Below are positions 11,837 through 23,467 of a stretch of DNA of 64,000 nt, in pieces. Below the pieces are notes generated by a model. The model made no database searches. It was not told where the DNA came from and saw nothing but the letters and a program-made list of their open reading frames with translations. The number at the start of each line of letters is the position of its first letter. The first letter of the stretch is position 1. The DNA is from Rhizomys pruinosus (lineage: Eukaryota; Chordata; Mammalia; Rodentia; Spalacidae). The DNA lies in the NCBI GenBank assembly GCA_009823505.1, contig VZQC01004565.1, positions 313,497 through 377,496 of the forward strand, in the 5' to 3' direction. The translations under genes were made by a program, and so were the position numbers.

Positions 11837-12242
11837 AGTGCGGCTGCGCCTTTGGGCAGGATACCAGAAGCCACCTGGGCGAGTAGCTTGGGAGCTGGGG
11901 CCTTGAGGGTGGGACCGGGGCGCTGGTCCAGAGGGTTTGGAGAGTCCGGCAGCCAGTGCGGCTGCGCCTTTGAGCAGGCTGCCGGGGCGCGGGCTAGATC
12001 AGGCATAACCCCCCTCTGCCATCGGTGAGAATCCAAGTGGACTCCTTTTTTTGGAGAACCTTCAGAAAAAGAAGAGAAGAGTGCTTTGGCTTCCAATATC
12101 CAATATAGCAACAAAATTGAAAAGCAGACAAGTCCATACTCCATAAACAAGGAGGAGGAAAGGGGGGAAAAAAAAAGGTCTCTGAAGGAGGAAAGCAAAA
12201 TCGTCCGCTATTTGTGATCTAAACCACAAAAGGGAAACCCAC
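11837..12242 (+). promoter_or_regulatory. L1 5' UTR with tandem GC-rich promoter monomers
   Basis: Two units starting 'agtgcggctgcgcctttg' at 11837 and 11955 (period 118; the second is followed by non-monomeric UTR) stand out as CpG-rich in AT-rich surroundings. They lead into the ORF1 start at 12243. Rodent L1 promoters are typically such 5' monomer arrays, so this is probably an RNA polymerase II start region for the L1. It differs in sequence from the two other L1 5' ends in the window. Confidence 0.8.
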
Positions 12243-13313
12243 ATGCCAGGGACACGACGAAGGGACAACATGGGAAAGGTACAGGATAATCCTGCACCAA
12301 GCTCTACCAAACCTGTAGGAGACAGCTACAATGGGAACCCCTTGGAGGAGAACCAAGCAACAGATTTTAGAGGAATAATTGCAGACCTATGCAGAGAAAT
12401 TAAGGAACATAAAGAGGAATTCAGAGAACTAAAGAGAGAGAATGAAAAACTCAAAAAGTACCTAGAGGGATACAATGACAAACATCAGAAAGAACTAAAG
12501 GAACAGATTGACAAACTCCGGAAAGAACTAGAGGGAGAAAAAAATAAAGAATATAGAGAACTAAAGAGAGAGAATGAAAAACTCAAAAAGGACCTAGAGG
12601 GATACAATGACAAACTTCAGAAAGAACTAAAGGAACAGACCAACAAACTCCAGAAAGAACTAGAGGGAGAAAAAAACAAACTCCGAAAGGAAGTAGAAAC
12701 ACTGAAAAAGGAAGCCAACCAACGAAGTAAGGAGCACCAAGAAGAGATTGAGAAGCACCAAGAAGAGATTGAGGAGCTCAAAAAGGAAATGGAAGTACTA
12801 AAAAAAACACAGGATGAAATGAAAAAGGAATTAGAACACACATTCAATCAAGAAGAAAGGAAAGGAAAAAGCCTCAGAAGTAGAATGGAGGAAGCAGAAC
12901 AAAGAATATCAGATCTGGAAGATAACACAGAGCAATTAAAAAGCTCAAATAAAGACTATGAAAAATTTAAAAATACACAAACGTGGAACAACCAGGAAAT
13001 ATGGGACACTATGAAAAGGTCAAACGTCCGTATCATAGGAATAGAGGAAGGAGAAGAATCTCAAGAGAATAGTATTGATCAGATCTTCAACAGAATAATA
13101 GATGAAAACTTCCCCAAACTAAAAATAGACAAACCCATACAAATACAAGAAGCACATAGGACCCCAAACAGACAAGATCAGAAAAGAAACACCCCACGCC
13201 ATATTATAATTAAAATGCTAGATGCCCAAAACAAAGACAAAATTCTGAGGGCTAAAAAAGAAAAACAAGTCACATACAAAGGGAAACCCATAAGATTTCA
13301 GAAAATAAACTAG
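12243..13313 (+). CDS. L1 ORF1 protein, open but C-terminally truncated
   Basis: 356 codons. L1 ORF1p is a trimeric RNA-binding chaperone of the retrotransposition RNP. Residues 1-40 form the N-terminal region (MPGTRRRDNMGK, typical start). About 50-250 form a long coiled coil rich in Glu, Lys and Leu. About 259-330 match the RRM (NVRIIGIEEGEE, RTPNRQDQKRN). The C-terminal domain starts near 331 but homology stops at residue 350 (YKGKPIR), after which six unrelated codons and a stop follow. Other copies here continue with TTDFS and QTMKARR. A 44-residue tandem duplication (59-102 and 103-146) lengthens the coiled coil. Without the full C-terminal domain it is probably inactive. The frame is unusually clean beside the broken ORF1s elsewhere in the window. 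Confidence 0.85.
   Translation: MPGTRRRDNMGKVQDNPAPSSTKPVGDSYNGNPLEENQATDFRGIIADLCREIKEHKEEFRELKRENEKLKKYLEGYNDKHQKELKEQIDKLRKELEGEKNKEYRELKRENEKLKKDLEGYNDKLQKELKEQTNKLQKELEGEKNKLRKEVETLKKEANQRSKEHQEEIEKHQEEIEELKKEMEVLKKTQDEMKKELEHTFNQEERKGKSLRSRMEEAEQRISDLEDNTEQLKSSNKDYEKFKNTQTWNNQEIWDTMKRSNVRIIGIEEGEESQENSIDQIFNRIIDENFPKLKIDKPIQIQEAHRTPNRQDQKRNTPRHIIIKMLDAQNKDKILRAKKEKQVTYKGKPIRFQKIN
12417..12680 (+). repeat. 132-bp tandem duplication in the ORF1 coiled coil
   Basis: Units 12417-12548 and 12549-12680 encode two 44-residue blocks that both contain RELKRENEKLKK and end ELEGEKNK. Their high identity suggests a recent event. 44 is not a multiple of seven, so the heptad register shifts by two residues at the join. 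A shorter 21-bp repeat encoding HQEEIEK follows near 12735. Confidence 0.9.
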
Positions 13314-14150
13314 AGGACACTGGTTTAAGGCTGTCAAATGAATCTGTGAAACCTCCGAATTGGATAGGGAAGAAGTATAAAGAAGTTATAAAGATTATTC
13401 TAAGATTTTACACAAAACTCAATAAAAATGTATATTGAGGTAAGTTTATTTTAAATTTTTGACAATATCAAGTATCATCACTGTCCAGCACTTCCATCCT
13501 TCCCTCTCCAACTACAGCTCTTCCCATGTCTCCCCCATCTTGTTATCAAATCTGTGTGTGGGGTTTTGTGTGACAAGTCCAGTTAGTAGTTATGTACATG
13601 TGTTCATGGCAGACCACATAGCCCATATGGGAGCTTGTCCCTGGCATTACCTGATTTTCAGTCCTCCTCCAGTCATGGATTGCCTGTAGCTCTTCATTCA
13701 CTGATGAGACCCTGCGAATTTTCCCTAGTGCACACTGGAATACCAGCTGGTGTTGTCATTTTTCAGGTCTATTTAGAAAGTGAATGTAACTGGAAAACAC
13801 ACATTCATGAGGTGAAACTAATCCTTTGCAAAAATGTTCCATTTTTTTAAATTTGTGAATCCTAACCATGAATCTCCAGATATGAGTATAAAGCTTCAAA
13901 TCACCTCAGAAGGCAAGAAAATAGAACATATGGCAGGAGGTGGGAAGAAGTTGCTCCAGAGAGATGAATAGTACAGTACAAATGCTGTCAGGGGGAAATG
14001 GGAAAAGTTGGGGGAAGACATTACCTGGGGAGGGGGGAAGGAGGGTAATACAGGGGGAGAGAGAAGAATGGGAATTAGCTACACTGACTGTCTGAAAAAG
14101 AAAACACATTAGGTTAGAACTTACACATTTCTTATAGTGCATATATAATA
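13291..14150. other. non-L1 sequence fused to the truncated L1, then possible old repeat DNA
   Basis: L1 homology ends near 13290. About 150 bases without recognised homology follow, with an 'aataaaaatg' near 13420. From about 13440 to 14100 the sequence looks like old rodent interspersed repeat (a 'cccatcttgttatcaaatc' type motif), but I cannot name the family. No gene seen. Confidence 0.4.
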
Positions 14151-14322
14151 TGTAAATAGTTATAGTAAAAGGCTATGTAACAATAATCTCAGTGCCCAGC
14201 AAGGGAAACCTCCCTTTGAGCTATTTGCCAAGGTCATTCAAAAGACTCCCATAACAATATAGGTTATTGGCATAGCCCTTTGAGACCTCCTAGAACTTAA
14301 AGGTAAAACCTGATTGTTTAAT

Positions 14323-14370
14323 ACACCACAGTATGACTGCTGTGTGACACCACAGTAAGACTGCTGTGAC
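14323..14370. repeat. short direct repeat
   Basis: The motif 'caccacagtawgactgctgtg' (w = a/t) occurs twice in tandem with a short spacer. Confidence 0.7.
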
Positions 14371-14379
14371 ATCTGGATC

Positions 14380-14519
14380 TTGGACTGAGCAGCTAGCTAC
14401 TGGTTTCTCAAACCCTCCAGTGTATATGTTGAACTGGGCAAGTCAGTTCTTCTATCCAGCTTCATTTTGGAATTCCTCTTTGAATTCCATGAATGTATTC
14501 TTTTTAAATATTCTGTTTC
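14380..14519 (+). repeat. left part of repeat R3, interrupted by L1
   Basis: The segment containing 'ccagcttcattttggaat' and 'ttaaatattc' aligns with 41300-41370. The matching right part lies at 20229-20500, beyond the L1. The uninterrupted relative at 41.3 kb shows the pre-insertion structure. Confidence 0.7.
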
Positions 14520-14881
14520 AGGAATGCACAGAGCTTAGATCAGGGATTTCCCAGGACCACCTGAAGCACAGAGTACCAGGGCACAGGCTAAACAGGCATA
14601 TCTCCCCCCACCACCACTGCCAAATGGAATTGCTGAGGGAGTGTCCAAGTGGATTCTTTGAAGAACCTTCAGAACCGAAAGAGAAGAGTGAGTTAGATTT
14701 CCAATAGAAAGCCTAAAACTTAGATGAGTCAACACTCCATAACCAAGGAGAAAAACCAATCAATCAAACAAACAAACAAACAAACAACAAAGGCATATGA
14801 AGGAGGCAAGCAAAGCAAGCCTTCAACACAGTGAAGAGGCATTTGGAATTTGCATTGGAATACAGGCAAAGAGAAAACCAC

Positions 14882-15905
14882 ATGCCAGGGACACGATGAA
14901 GTGGCAACATGGGAAAGGGGCAGGATACAAAGCTCTACCAAACATGTGTGGGATTCCTATGGTGGGATCCCACTGGGGATGGCCCAGGACATATATCTTA
15001 GCGGAGCAATTGTGGACATATTCAAAGAAATCAAAGAATATAAAGAATAACTCAGAGAATTAACGACAGAGAATGAAAAACTCAATAAAGACCTAGAGAG
15101 AGAGAATGACAAATGCCAGAAAGAACTAGAGGAAGAAAATGACAAACTCCAGAAGGAAGTGGAAGCACTGTAAAGATCCCATTTTGAAAAAGAAAAGGTA
15201 ACAAACCAGCAAAGAAAAGAGCTACAGGAAGTGATTGAGAAGCTCCAGAAGGAAGTGGAAATGCTAAAGAAATCACAAGACGAAATGAAAAAGGAAATCA
15301 AACACTCATTCAATCAAGAGAAAAGGAACAGAAAAAGCCTCTGAAGTAGAATGGAAGAAGCAGAACAAAGAATATCAGACCTGGGAGATAGCATAGAACA
15401 ACTAAAAACTTCAAGTAAAGATTTGAAAAATTTAAACAACCAGGAATTGTGGGACACTACAAAAAGATAAAACCTCCACATCATAGGGATAGAGGAAAGA
15501 AAAAAATCCCAAGAGAATGGTATTGATCAGATCTTCAACAGAATAATAGATGAAAATTTCCCCAAACTAAAAAAAGACAAACCAATACAAATACAAGAAG
15601 CATGTAGAACTCCAAACAGACAAGATCAGAAAAGAGACTCTCCATGCCATATCATAGTTAAAACGCTAGACACCCAAAACAAAGACAAAATTCTGAAAGC
15701 CAGAAGAGAAAAAAAACAAGTTACATATAAGGGGAAAACTACCAGAATGACAACTGACTTCTCAGTGCAAACTATGAAAGCAAGAATAATATGGATCAAA
15801 GCATTCCCAGTGTTAAAGGACTACAGATGCCAACCCAGGTTACTATACCCACCAAAAATGTCAATTACAGTTGAAGGAGAGAGAAAAATCTTCCATGACA
15901 TAAGA
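14882..15905 (+). pseudogene. L1 ORF1 remnant
   Basis: Starts with an ATG in the MPGT context at 14882 and shows the coiled-coil coding pattern (repeated 'gacaaactccagaa'), an RRM region (15470-15660) and the C-terminal domain through about 15910. It is broken by in-frame stops (for example after 'gaagcactg' at 15171) and by small deletions. Confidence 0.85.
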
Positions 15906-16054
15906 TGAAAGAATACATGTCTGGAAAACCAACTCTTCAGAGAACACTTGAAGCAATTCAAAGGACAGAACAGGAGCAACTATCCCCAGGAACCTAGAAA
16001 GAGAAATTAATAAAAGCATATCTGCAGAAGTAGAAACCTAGACCAAAAAGGCAA

Positions 16055-19000
16055 ATGGATAATAAGGTGAAAGGAAGCAACACACACCTTTCAGTAATAA
16101 CCTTAAATATTAATGGACTAAACTCCCCAATCAAAAGACATAGACTGGAAGATTGGATTAGTAAACAGAACCCATCTATATGCTATCTACACAAAAACAC
16201 ATCTTACCTTCAAGGATAGGCACCACCTTAAAGTGAAATGATGGAAAACATAGTCCAAGCAAATGGTATCAAAAAGAAAGCAGGTGTTGCAATTTTAATA
16301 TTAGACAAAAATAGACTTCAAAGTAAAAGAAATCAGAAGAGACAAAGAAGTTCACAGTATTATTAAAAGAACAATTGACCATGAAGATTTCACAATCATG
16401 AATATATATGCACCAAACTCTAGTGCTCCAAACTTTGTAAAGATAATTCTCCAGGACCTCAAGTCACAGATTAACCCGAGTACAGTCATAGTAGGGGACT
16501 TGATACCCCACTGAACCCTTTGGACAGGTCAACTGAAAAATGAATAAGCAGAGAGACATCTGAACTGAATGATATGATATATCAAATGGATCTCACAGAT
16601 ACATACCGAATATTCCACCCTAATACCAGCGAATACACTTTCTACTCAGCACCCAACAGAACATTCTCCAAAATCGAACACATACTGGGGACACAGAAGA
16701 AACCTCCTCAAATACAAAAAGATTGAAATAATTGCATGCATTATATCAGATCATAGCACAATAAAAGTCAGTATAAAAACCAGGATAAACCCTACTACCT
16801 ACAAGAACACATGAAGACTAAACAACAAACTCCTGAATAATGAATGGGTCAAGGAAGAGATAAAGAAAGAAATAAAAACATTCCTGGAACTGAATGACAA
16901 TGATAACACAACACAACAAAGGATATGGGATGCTTTAAAAGCTGTCCTAAGAGGTAAGTTTATAGCCCTGCATGCCTACATTAGAAAAACAGAAAGAGAA
17001 CAAGTGAATGATCTAAAACTACAGCTAAAAACACATGAGAGACAACAACTGATGAAACCTAAATGCAGCAGACAGGAAGAAATAACAAAAATCAGAGCAA
17101 AAATAAATGAAATTAAAACAAAGAAAACAATACAAGTCCCCCCGACAATGAATCTAAAAGTTGGATCTTTGAGAGAATAAACATGATAGACAGACCTCTA
17201 GCCCAGTTAACCAAAAGAAAGAAGGACCAAGTCCAAATGAATAGAATCCATGATGAAAGGGGAAATATCACAACAATGAAAAGATCTAGACAATCATATG
17301 GGAATACTTCAAAAATCTATACTCTACTAAGTTTAAAAACCTAGGAGAAATGGATGAATATCTGAAATCCTGGGAATCACTAAAACTTAACCAAGAAGAG
17401 ATTGACAGCTTAAACAGACCCATAATATATAAAGAAATTGAAGACGTAATAAGAAACCTCCTAACTAAAAAAAGCCTAGGTCCAGATGGTTTCACGGCAG
17501 AATTCCATAAAACATTTCAGAAAGACTTACAACCATTAGTACTCAAATTGTTCAGAAAGATAAAAACAGAGGGAAATCTCCCAAATTCCTTCTATGAAGC
17601 CAGCATCACTCTAATACCAAAACCAGGCAAAGATACAACCAAAACGGAGAACTATAGACCCATCTCATTAATGAACACAGATGCAAAAATTCTAAACAAT
17701 ATACTTGCACATTGCATACAGACCCACATTATGAAGATCATCCATTATGTCCAAGTTGGATTCATTCCAGAGATGCAGGGATGGTTCAACATACAAAATC
17801 AATAAATATCACCAAACATATAAATGGACTAAAAGACAAAAACCACACCATTATCTCAATTGACACAGGAAAAGCCTTTGACAAAATCCAGCATTCCTCT
17901 ATGCTTAAATTCCTGGAGGGAATTGGATTGGAGGGATCATTCCTCAATGTAATCAAAGCCACATACAGGAAACCCACAGCCAATATCATCCTAAATGGGG
18001 AAATGACAGAAGCATTCCATTTAAAGGTAGGAACTCAGCAAGGCTGCCCCCTGTCACCACTCCTTTATAATATAGTGTTTGAAACACTCACTAGGGCAAT
18101 AAGGCAAAAAAGGAAATTAAAGGAGTACTAATTGGAAAAGGGAAGTCAAGCTATCCCTTTTTGCTGATGATATGATTGTTTACTTAAGGGATGCTAAAAA
18201 CTCCACCAGACAACTCCTAGAAACGATTAAGAGCTTCAGTAAAGTGGCAGGATACAAAATCAACCTAGAAAAATCAGTATCCTTTCTTTAACACCAACAA
18301 CAAGCAACTGAAGAAGGAATAAAACAAGACCTTCCCACCCACAATAGCCTCGAAAACAATAAAATACCTAGGAACAAATCTAACCAAAGACACCAAAGAC
18401 CTCTACAAATTTTTTTTTAAACCCCTGAAGAAGGAAATACATCAGAAGATGGAAAAACCTCCCATGTACATGCTCATGGATTTGGAAAATTATTATAGTA
18501 AAAATGTACATTCTACCTAAACTCTTGTACAGATTTAGTGCAATCCCAATTAAAATCCCCAAGAGTTTCTTCACAGGCTTGGGGAAAAAACGTCCTTAAT
18601 TTCATTTGGAAAGACCCCAAAAATCCAAAGCAACCCTGAGTGAAAAGAGCAATACGGGGAGAGGGGGGAATCTCTCTATATCAGACTTCAAACTATACTA
18701 CAGGGCTATAGTCATAAAAAAAGCTTGGTACTGGCACAAAACAGACCTGTTGACCAATGGAACAAAACTGAAGATCCAAACCTGAGCACATACAATTTCA
18801 GCATATTTGACAAGGGGGCCAAGAAGACACAATGGAGGAAGGACACCATCTTCAGCAAGTGGTGTTGGCAAAACTGGATCTCCACTTGTAGAAGAATGAA
18901 ATTAAACCCCTACCTCTCACCCTGGGCAAAAGTTAACTCCAGATGGATCAAAGACCTCAACACGAAACCCCAAACTCTGACGGCGATAGAAGAAAAAGTT

Positions 19001-20130
19001 GGCATCAGACTACAAGACCTAGGCATAGGAAAAGATTTCCTAAATCAGACAGCAGCTGCACAAGAATTAAGGTCGACAATTGACAAATGGGACCTCATTA
19101 AACTCAAAAGCTTCTGTACATCAAAAGAAACAAAGAAGTGAAGAGAAAACCCAGAGAGTGGGAGGAAGCCTTCACTGCAGATACATCTGACAAACCATTG
19201 TTTTCCAGAATATATAAACTACTCAAGAAACAAAGAAGAAAGAAAACAAATGACCCACTCAAAAGATGGAGCAAAGTGCTGAACAGAAACTTCACAAGTG
19301 AGAAATTAGAGATGGCTGAGAAATACCTTAAAAAGTGTTCAGGGGCTGGAGAGATAGTCTAGCGGTTAAGAGCACCGACTGCTCTTGCAGAGGACCCGGG
19401 TTTCATCCCCAGCACCCACATGGCGGCTGAGAACCATCTGTAACTCCAATTCCAGGAGAATTCCAGTTCCATGGGAATCTGACACCCTCTTCTGACCTCC
19501 GCGGCATTGCACGACACGGGTGCACAAACCTACATGCAGACAGTACACTCATACACATACAAAAATAAATAAAAAAATTTAAAAAAGTGTTCAATGTCGC
19601 TAATAATTAAGGAAATGCTAATTAAAACCACTTTAAGATATAATCTCACTCCAATAAGACTGGCTAGGATCAAGAAAACAAATGATACTACGTGCAGGAG
19701 GGGTTGTGGGGAAAGGGGAACACTCATCCACTGCTGATGGGACTGTAAACTGGTACAGCCACTATGGAAAGCAGTGTGTAGAACCCTTGGAAACTTGGAA
19801 TGAAATTGCCACGTGACCCATCCATACCACTCCTAGGCATGTGCCCACAATACTCATCTTACTGCAGAGACACATGCACAACCATGTTTATTTCAGCTCT
19901 CTTCACAATAGCAAAGAGCTGGAAGCCACCCAAGTGCCCCTTAACTGACGAGTGGGTAGAGAAAATGTGGTACTTCTACATAATGGAGTTCTATGCAGCG
20001 GTAAAGACATGAGCTTTGCAGGTAAATGGATGGAGCTAGAAGATACTATGCTGAGTGAAATAACACAGTCCCAGAAAAACAAACTATGAATGGTATCCCT
20101 CATCTATGGATCCTAGCGCCAATTAGCTAA
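16055..20130 (+). pseudogene. L1 ORF2 remnant (endonuclease-reverse transcriptase)
   Basis: ORF2p nicks target DNA and reverse-transcribes the RNA. An ATG in the context MDNKVKGSN at 16055 begins the endonuclease, and the 'IVGD..TPLNPLD' block lies near 16490. The RT domain is best preserved: 17350-17805 encodes [15 protein letters not shown] and [18 protein letters not shown]; 17800-18131 encodes FDKIQHSSM and [14 protein letters not shown], and the FADD catalytic pair is at 18160-18171. A one-base loss in an A run near 17795 splits the RT frame, and there are many other frameshifts. The C-terminal region (18725-19340, 19600-20010) is in pieces. Catalytically dead as it stands. Confidence 0.88.
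19342..19581 (+). mobile_element. B2-type SINE inside L1 ORF2
   Basis: Full-length B2 with A-box 'tagcggttaagagc' and an A-rich tail, flanked by a 12-bp target-site duplication, aaaaagtgttca, at 19330-19341 and 19582-19593. It is younger than the host L1. Confidence 0.96.
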
Positions 20131-20228
20131 TTGTATGGCAAACGGAGCAAAGTTAATGTGATCTGAAAACAACTGTGCTTTTATATTGTGGAATCCATTA
20201 AAAATAAATAATAATAAAAATAATAAAT

Positions 20229-20500
20229 ATTCTATTCCTGAAAATCTCCATAATTTCTCTTGAATCCATGTGGTGGCATTTCCTTCATGATTCAGTTCTT
20301 CTCTTGAATCTTTGCTTGCACTGTCCACAGATGTGCTGTTTCATCCCTGACTCCTATCAGGTGTTGCAGGATATAAATCTGGCCTGTAGTAACTAATGTT
20401 CATTTTCACAACTATGTGATTTTGGTCATGGCTAGACTTTGCCTCTATGCCTTTGTCTTTTCCTTCTCGAAATGAATAAGAAGTCCTTCAATAACTTTTG
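20229..20500 (+). repeat. right part of repeat R3
   Basis: Aligns with 41380-41570, sharing 'gaaatctcca', 'tgtctcttgaattcatgtgg'-like sequence and 'gtgttgtgtcatccctga'-like sequence. Family not recognised; possibly an old L1 or LTR-derived repeat. Confidence 0.65.
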
Positions 20501-22287
20501 AATACCTCGTCCCCTTGGTTTCCTGCATTCATATGTTCTTCAATGGATTATATATGTTATGTTTTTTATTATTTATAATTTTAATTAAAAATTCATGATT
20601 TTTCACACATACAGAAATAAAAAAATTTTTTTTAAAAAATTAAAAAAAATTCATGCTTTTTCAATGGGAGTTCTCTTCATATTGGATTACAATATTTCTA
20701 TTCTTAATTGCTATGCTCTAAGTACTTCCCTAGTTTTCTACATCCAACTCTTGATTTATTTTCTAAATTATTTTATTTATTTGCCTCTGACATCTACTAT
20801 TTCTCTAAAAAGTACTGATTTTCATGGATGTTGGTATTAAAATAAAGATTTGGGCACTAAAGTTGTTCATTGTGCCTTGAGTTTCACTGTTTAAAACACA
20901 ATTATGCATTTTGGCTTGTGCATGTATGCATTATGTGTCTATCAATCTATGAATTTAACAATCACTATCTCCATTTTCAAAGAGTTGCCCTACTTACACT
21001 TATGTACAATCTACATCAAAACAAAACATGAAATTTACTACATGACTGCACTGATATTTCTATTCATAGCACTATCAGAGTTTACTCAAGTAATTTACCT
21101 TTTAGTATTCATAAATATTTCTCATGGAGAATTTTGCTGTAAATATTCTTATTGCATTTAATTTTGACTAAGGGTTCTATAATAATAACGTCTGTTGTCC
21201 TTGTTACCTGCATTCTCTTTGAAGGCAACTTCTTTCCCATTTTCACCACACTAGCATTGTCCTTGACACCTCTGGCGCTGTCATGAAGTTTGTCCACTGC
21301 ATGTGTATCTCCCTGTATTAGTGAAGCTAAGACATGAGCCTGAGACTCCTCTGCTCATTTGACAACACATTTAACTTTTTTCTGCTGGACCTTCTTCAAG
21401 ATGGAGTGTTTATCACATTCTGCATTCCTCTGAAGGGACAATATCCTCACTCCAGAGTAGCACCAAAGACTTATGCTTATCTCTGTTGTATAAGCCACAG
21501 TAAGGATGGAGTTTTCATATTTCACAGGCAAGAAGGTACCCTAGCTTCCCCTTCACATGTTTGCATGGATTTAATTCTGAATTTGTTTGGATCACATGTT
21601 CTAATGCCAGTCATTTAAGAATTGCCTTCACCTTGAAATAGATGTATAAGAAATTGGTAGGAATTTGAGAATTGTATGTAAGAATGGACTTAAAGGCATG
21701 CAAACTCCACAGTTTATAGACAAATCAGTTTCAGAAGTGAAATATCATTGGATAGGGACAAACTTAATTAAGGCTGATACCCAGCATTTGTGTCTTTCTC
21801 AATAATATTTACACTGTTGAAAATATATTTTTATACCACTTTTATTAAAAATCCAGTAAACACATATGTAACTCTATTGTTTTTTTCTCTCTATCATCTA
21901 TTCATCATCTATGTATTTGTCAATCATCTATCTATCATTACATTTCATCAATTAGCTATCATCTGTCTATCATCTATCTTTCCATCAATTATGTACCATA
22001 TATCTAAGTATTATAGTGGAATTTCATTGATACACTGGCTTTTTGCCTTAATAGTTTATTACATGAAGTCCTTTAATGGGGAAAGGAAATATATTTGGTG
22101 TCAACAATATCCACAGTTACCAACCACAAGGGACTTCTTAACTGTCTTAGCCTCCATAGATTTTATTGTACAATAGCTCATTTTATATGAGAAGTGAGAT
22201 GGATCAAAGTGCCATGAACCACAAAGTGAGCAAAAATTTCATTTACTCAGAGAACAATGAACAGTCTTGCAGTTCCCTAGAGACAAA

Positions 22288-22291
<4 letters not shown>
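20501..22291. other. AT-rich unique DNA with degenerate ATCT repeats
   Basis: No gene recognised. A degenerate tetranucleotide stretch (ATCT/ATCA) occupies about 21890-22010. Open frames up to 128 codons overlap low-complexity DNA and show no family features. Confidence 0.5.

Positions 22292-22337
<46 letters not shown>
22292..22337. repeat. (CT)n microsatellite
   Basis: About 23 uninterrupted CT units. Confidence 0.98.
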
Positions 22338-22339
<2 letters not shown>

Positions 22340-23243
22340 AGCAAACCTGTGCTATTATGGTGTGACTGGGGCCACCTGGTGACTCTAGTCTTGCTGGGTT
22401 ACCAAACTGAGCCTGACCTATGTCCATGCTTAATTTGACCTATTGATGAGCATGTGTCCATAGCAAATCTCACTTTATTACAATAATAGATTCTCTAGAA
22501 GTTTATGCCATTGTGAAAGTGCAGGAAGGATTGTGGTCGGGTCACAAAACTGTGTTCTGGACATCTGCAGCCATGGATCAGCTAACTCTTGTTCTCACTC
22601 TCTAGAGAGTAAATGCTGGTTACACTTCCCTCGTTACATAACTGAACTTGCTTAATCAAGGGAAAATAAGATATATGTGGCTCTGAGTGTGATCAAATCT
22701 TTGCATATATTTTATTGGGGTTCAATATATTTCTCCACTGTCAGCTACAGTGTAATACCGGAGAAAGAATTTTCTCTTGTAGATGTAGACTGTGAGGTGT
22801 TTTCTCAGTGAAGATAATATTGTCAATACTCTGATGCAGAGGAAAAGAAGAAATTGGCCTTTCTACTTAATGGGAATGGTATATGTTGAACAACAGTAAC
22901 TTTGACTGACACAAGCAGGTCTGTCATTGCCATTCACAGATGCATGGTATGCTCCAGCTAACGATAGAAAATGGTCTGGAAAGTAGCAGGCTTTCCAGGA
23001 AATCTCAAAACTAAACAACAGTGTTAATCTTATTTACACCCTGAGTATGGAAGAGAACAGTAGCTTCATATGATTCTGAAGCTGTGAGTGACACATAGAA
23101 GAATCACTCTACTGTCCTTGTTAATCACAGGGTATTCTATCACCTTACAAATAAAATGATTGTGGTTAAGGTTGTTATCAGTTACAGAGCCTCCTGGACA
23201 AAGACAGCTTGATTCTTAGCATCCATTAAAACCATGAGTGAGG
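22338..23243. other. unique DNA, nothing recognised
   Basis: I looked for V-kappa features (octamer, leader, WYQQK, RSS) on both strands and found none that line up. Confidence 0.45.
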
Positions 23244-23467
23244 GGCTGGAGAGATGGCTCAGCGGTTAAGAGCACCAACTGGTCTTGTAGAAGACCTGGG
23301 TTCAATTCTCAGTATGCACATGGTGGCTAGAAACCATCTTTAAATCCAGTTCCAGGGGAATCTGACACCCTCTTTTGACCTCCACAGCATTGCATGACAA
23401 GGGTGCACCAACCTACATGCAGACAGTACACTCATACACATAAAATAATAAATTAAAAACATTAAAA
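23244..23467 (+). mobile_element. B2-type SINE
   Basis: Head 'ggggctggagagatggctcagcggttaagagc', B-box 'gggttcaattc', A-rich tail. The flanking duplicate atgagtga is on both sides. Confidence 0.93.

Larger units (their letters stand above)
14520..20228 (+). mobile_element. near-full-length L1, inactive
   Basis: 5' UTR from 14520, ORF1 remnant, ORF2 remnant and a short 3' end finishing in an A-rich (AAT)n tail. Flanking near-duplicates aaatattctgtttc (14506-14519) and aaatattctattcc (20225-20238) differ at two positions and act as the target-site duplication. The 3' UTR is only about 100 bases, much shorter than the ~550 bases of the copy ending at 2973, which suggests early polyadenylation or a different subfamily. 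A B2 SINE sits in the C-terminal ORF2 region. Confidence 0.9.

Noticed and set aside
22560..23100. Possible further V segment near a TTTGCATA motif at 22700
   Set aside because: The octamer is imperfect and no leader, V-exon motif or RSS follows on either strand.
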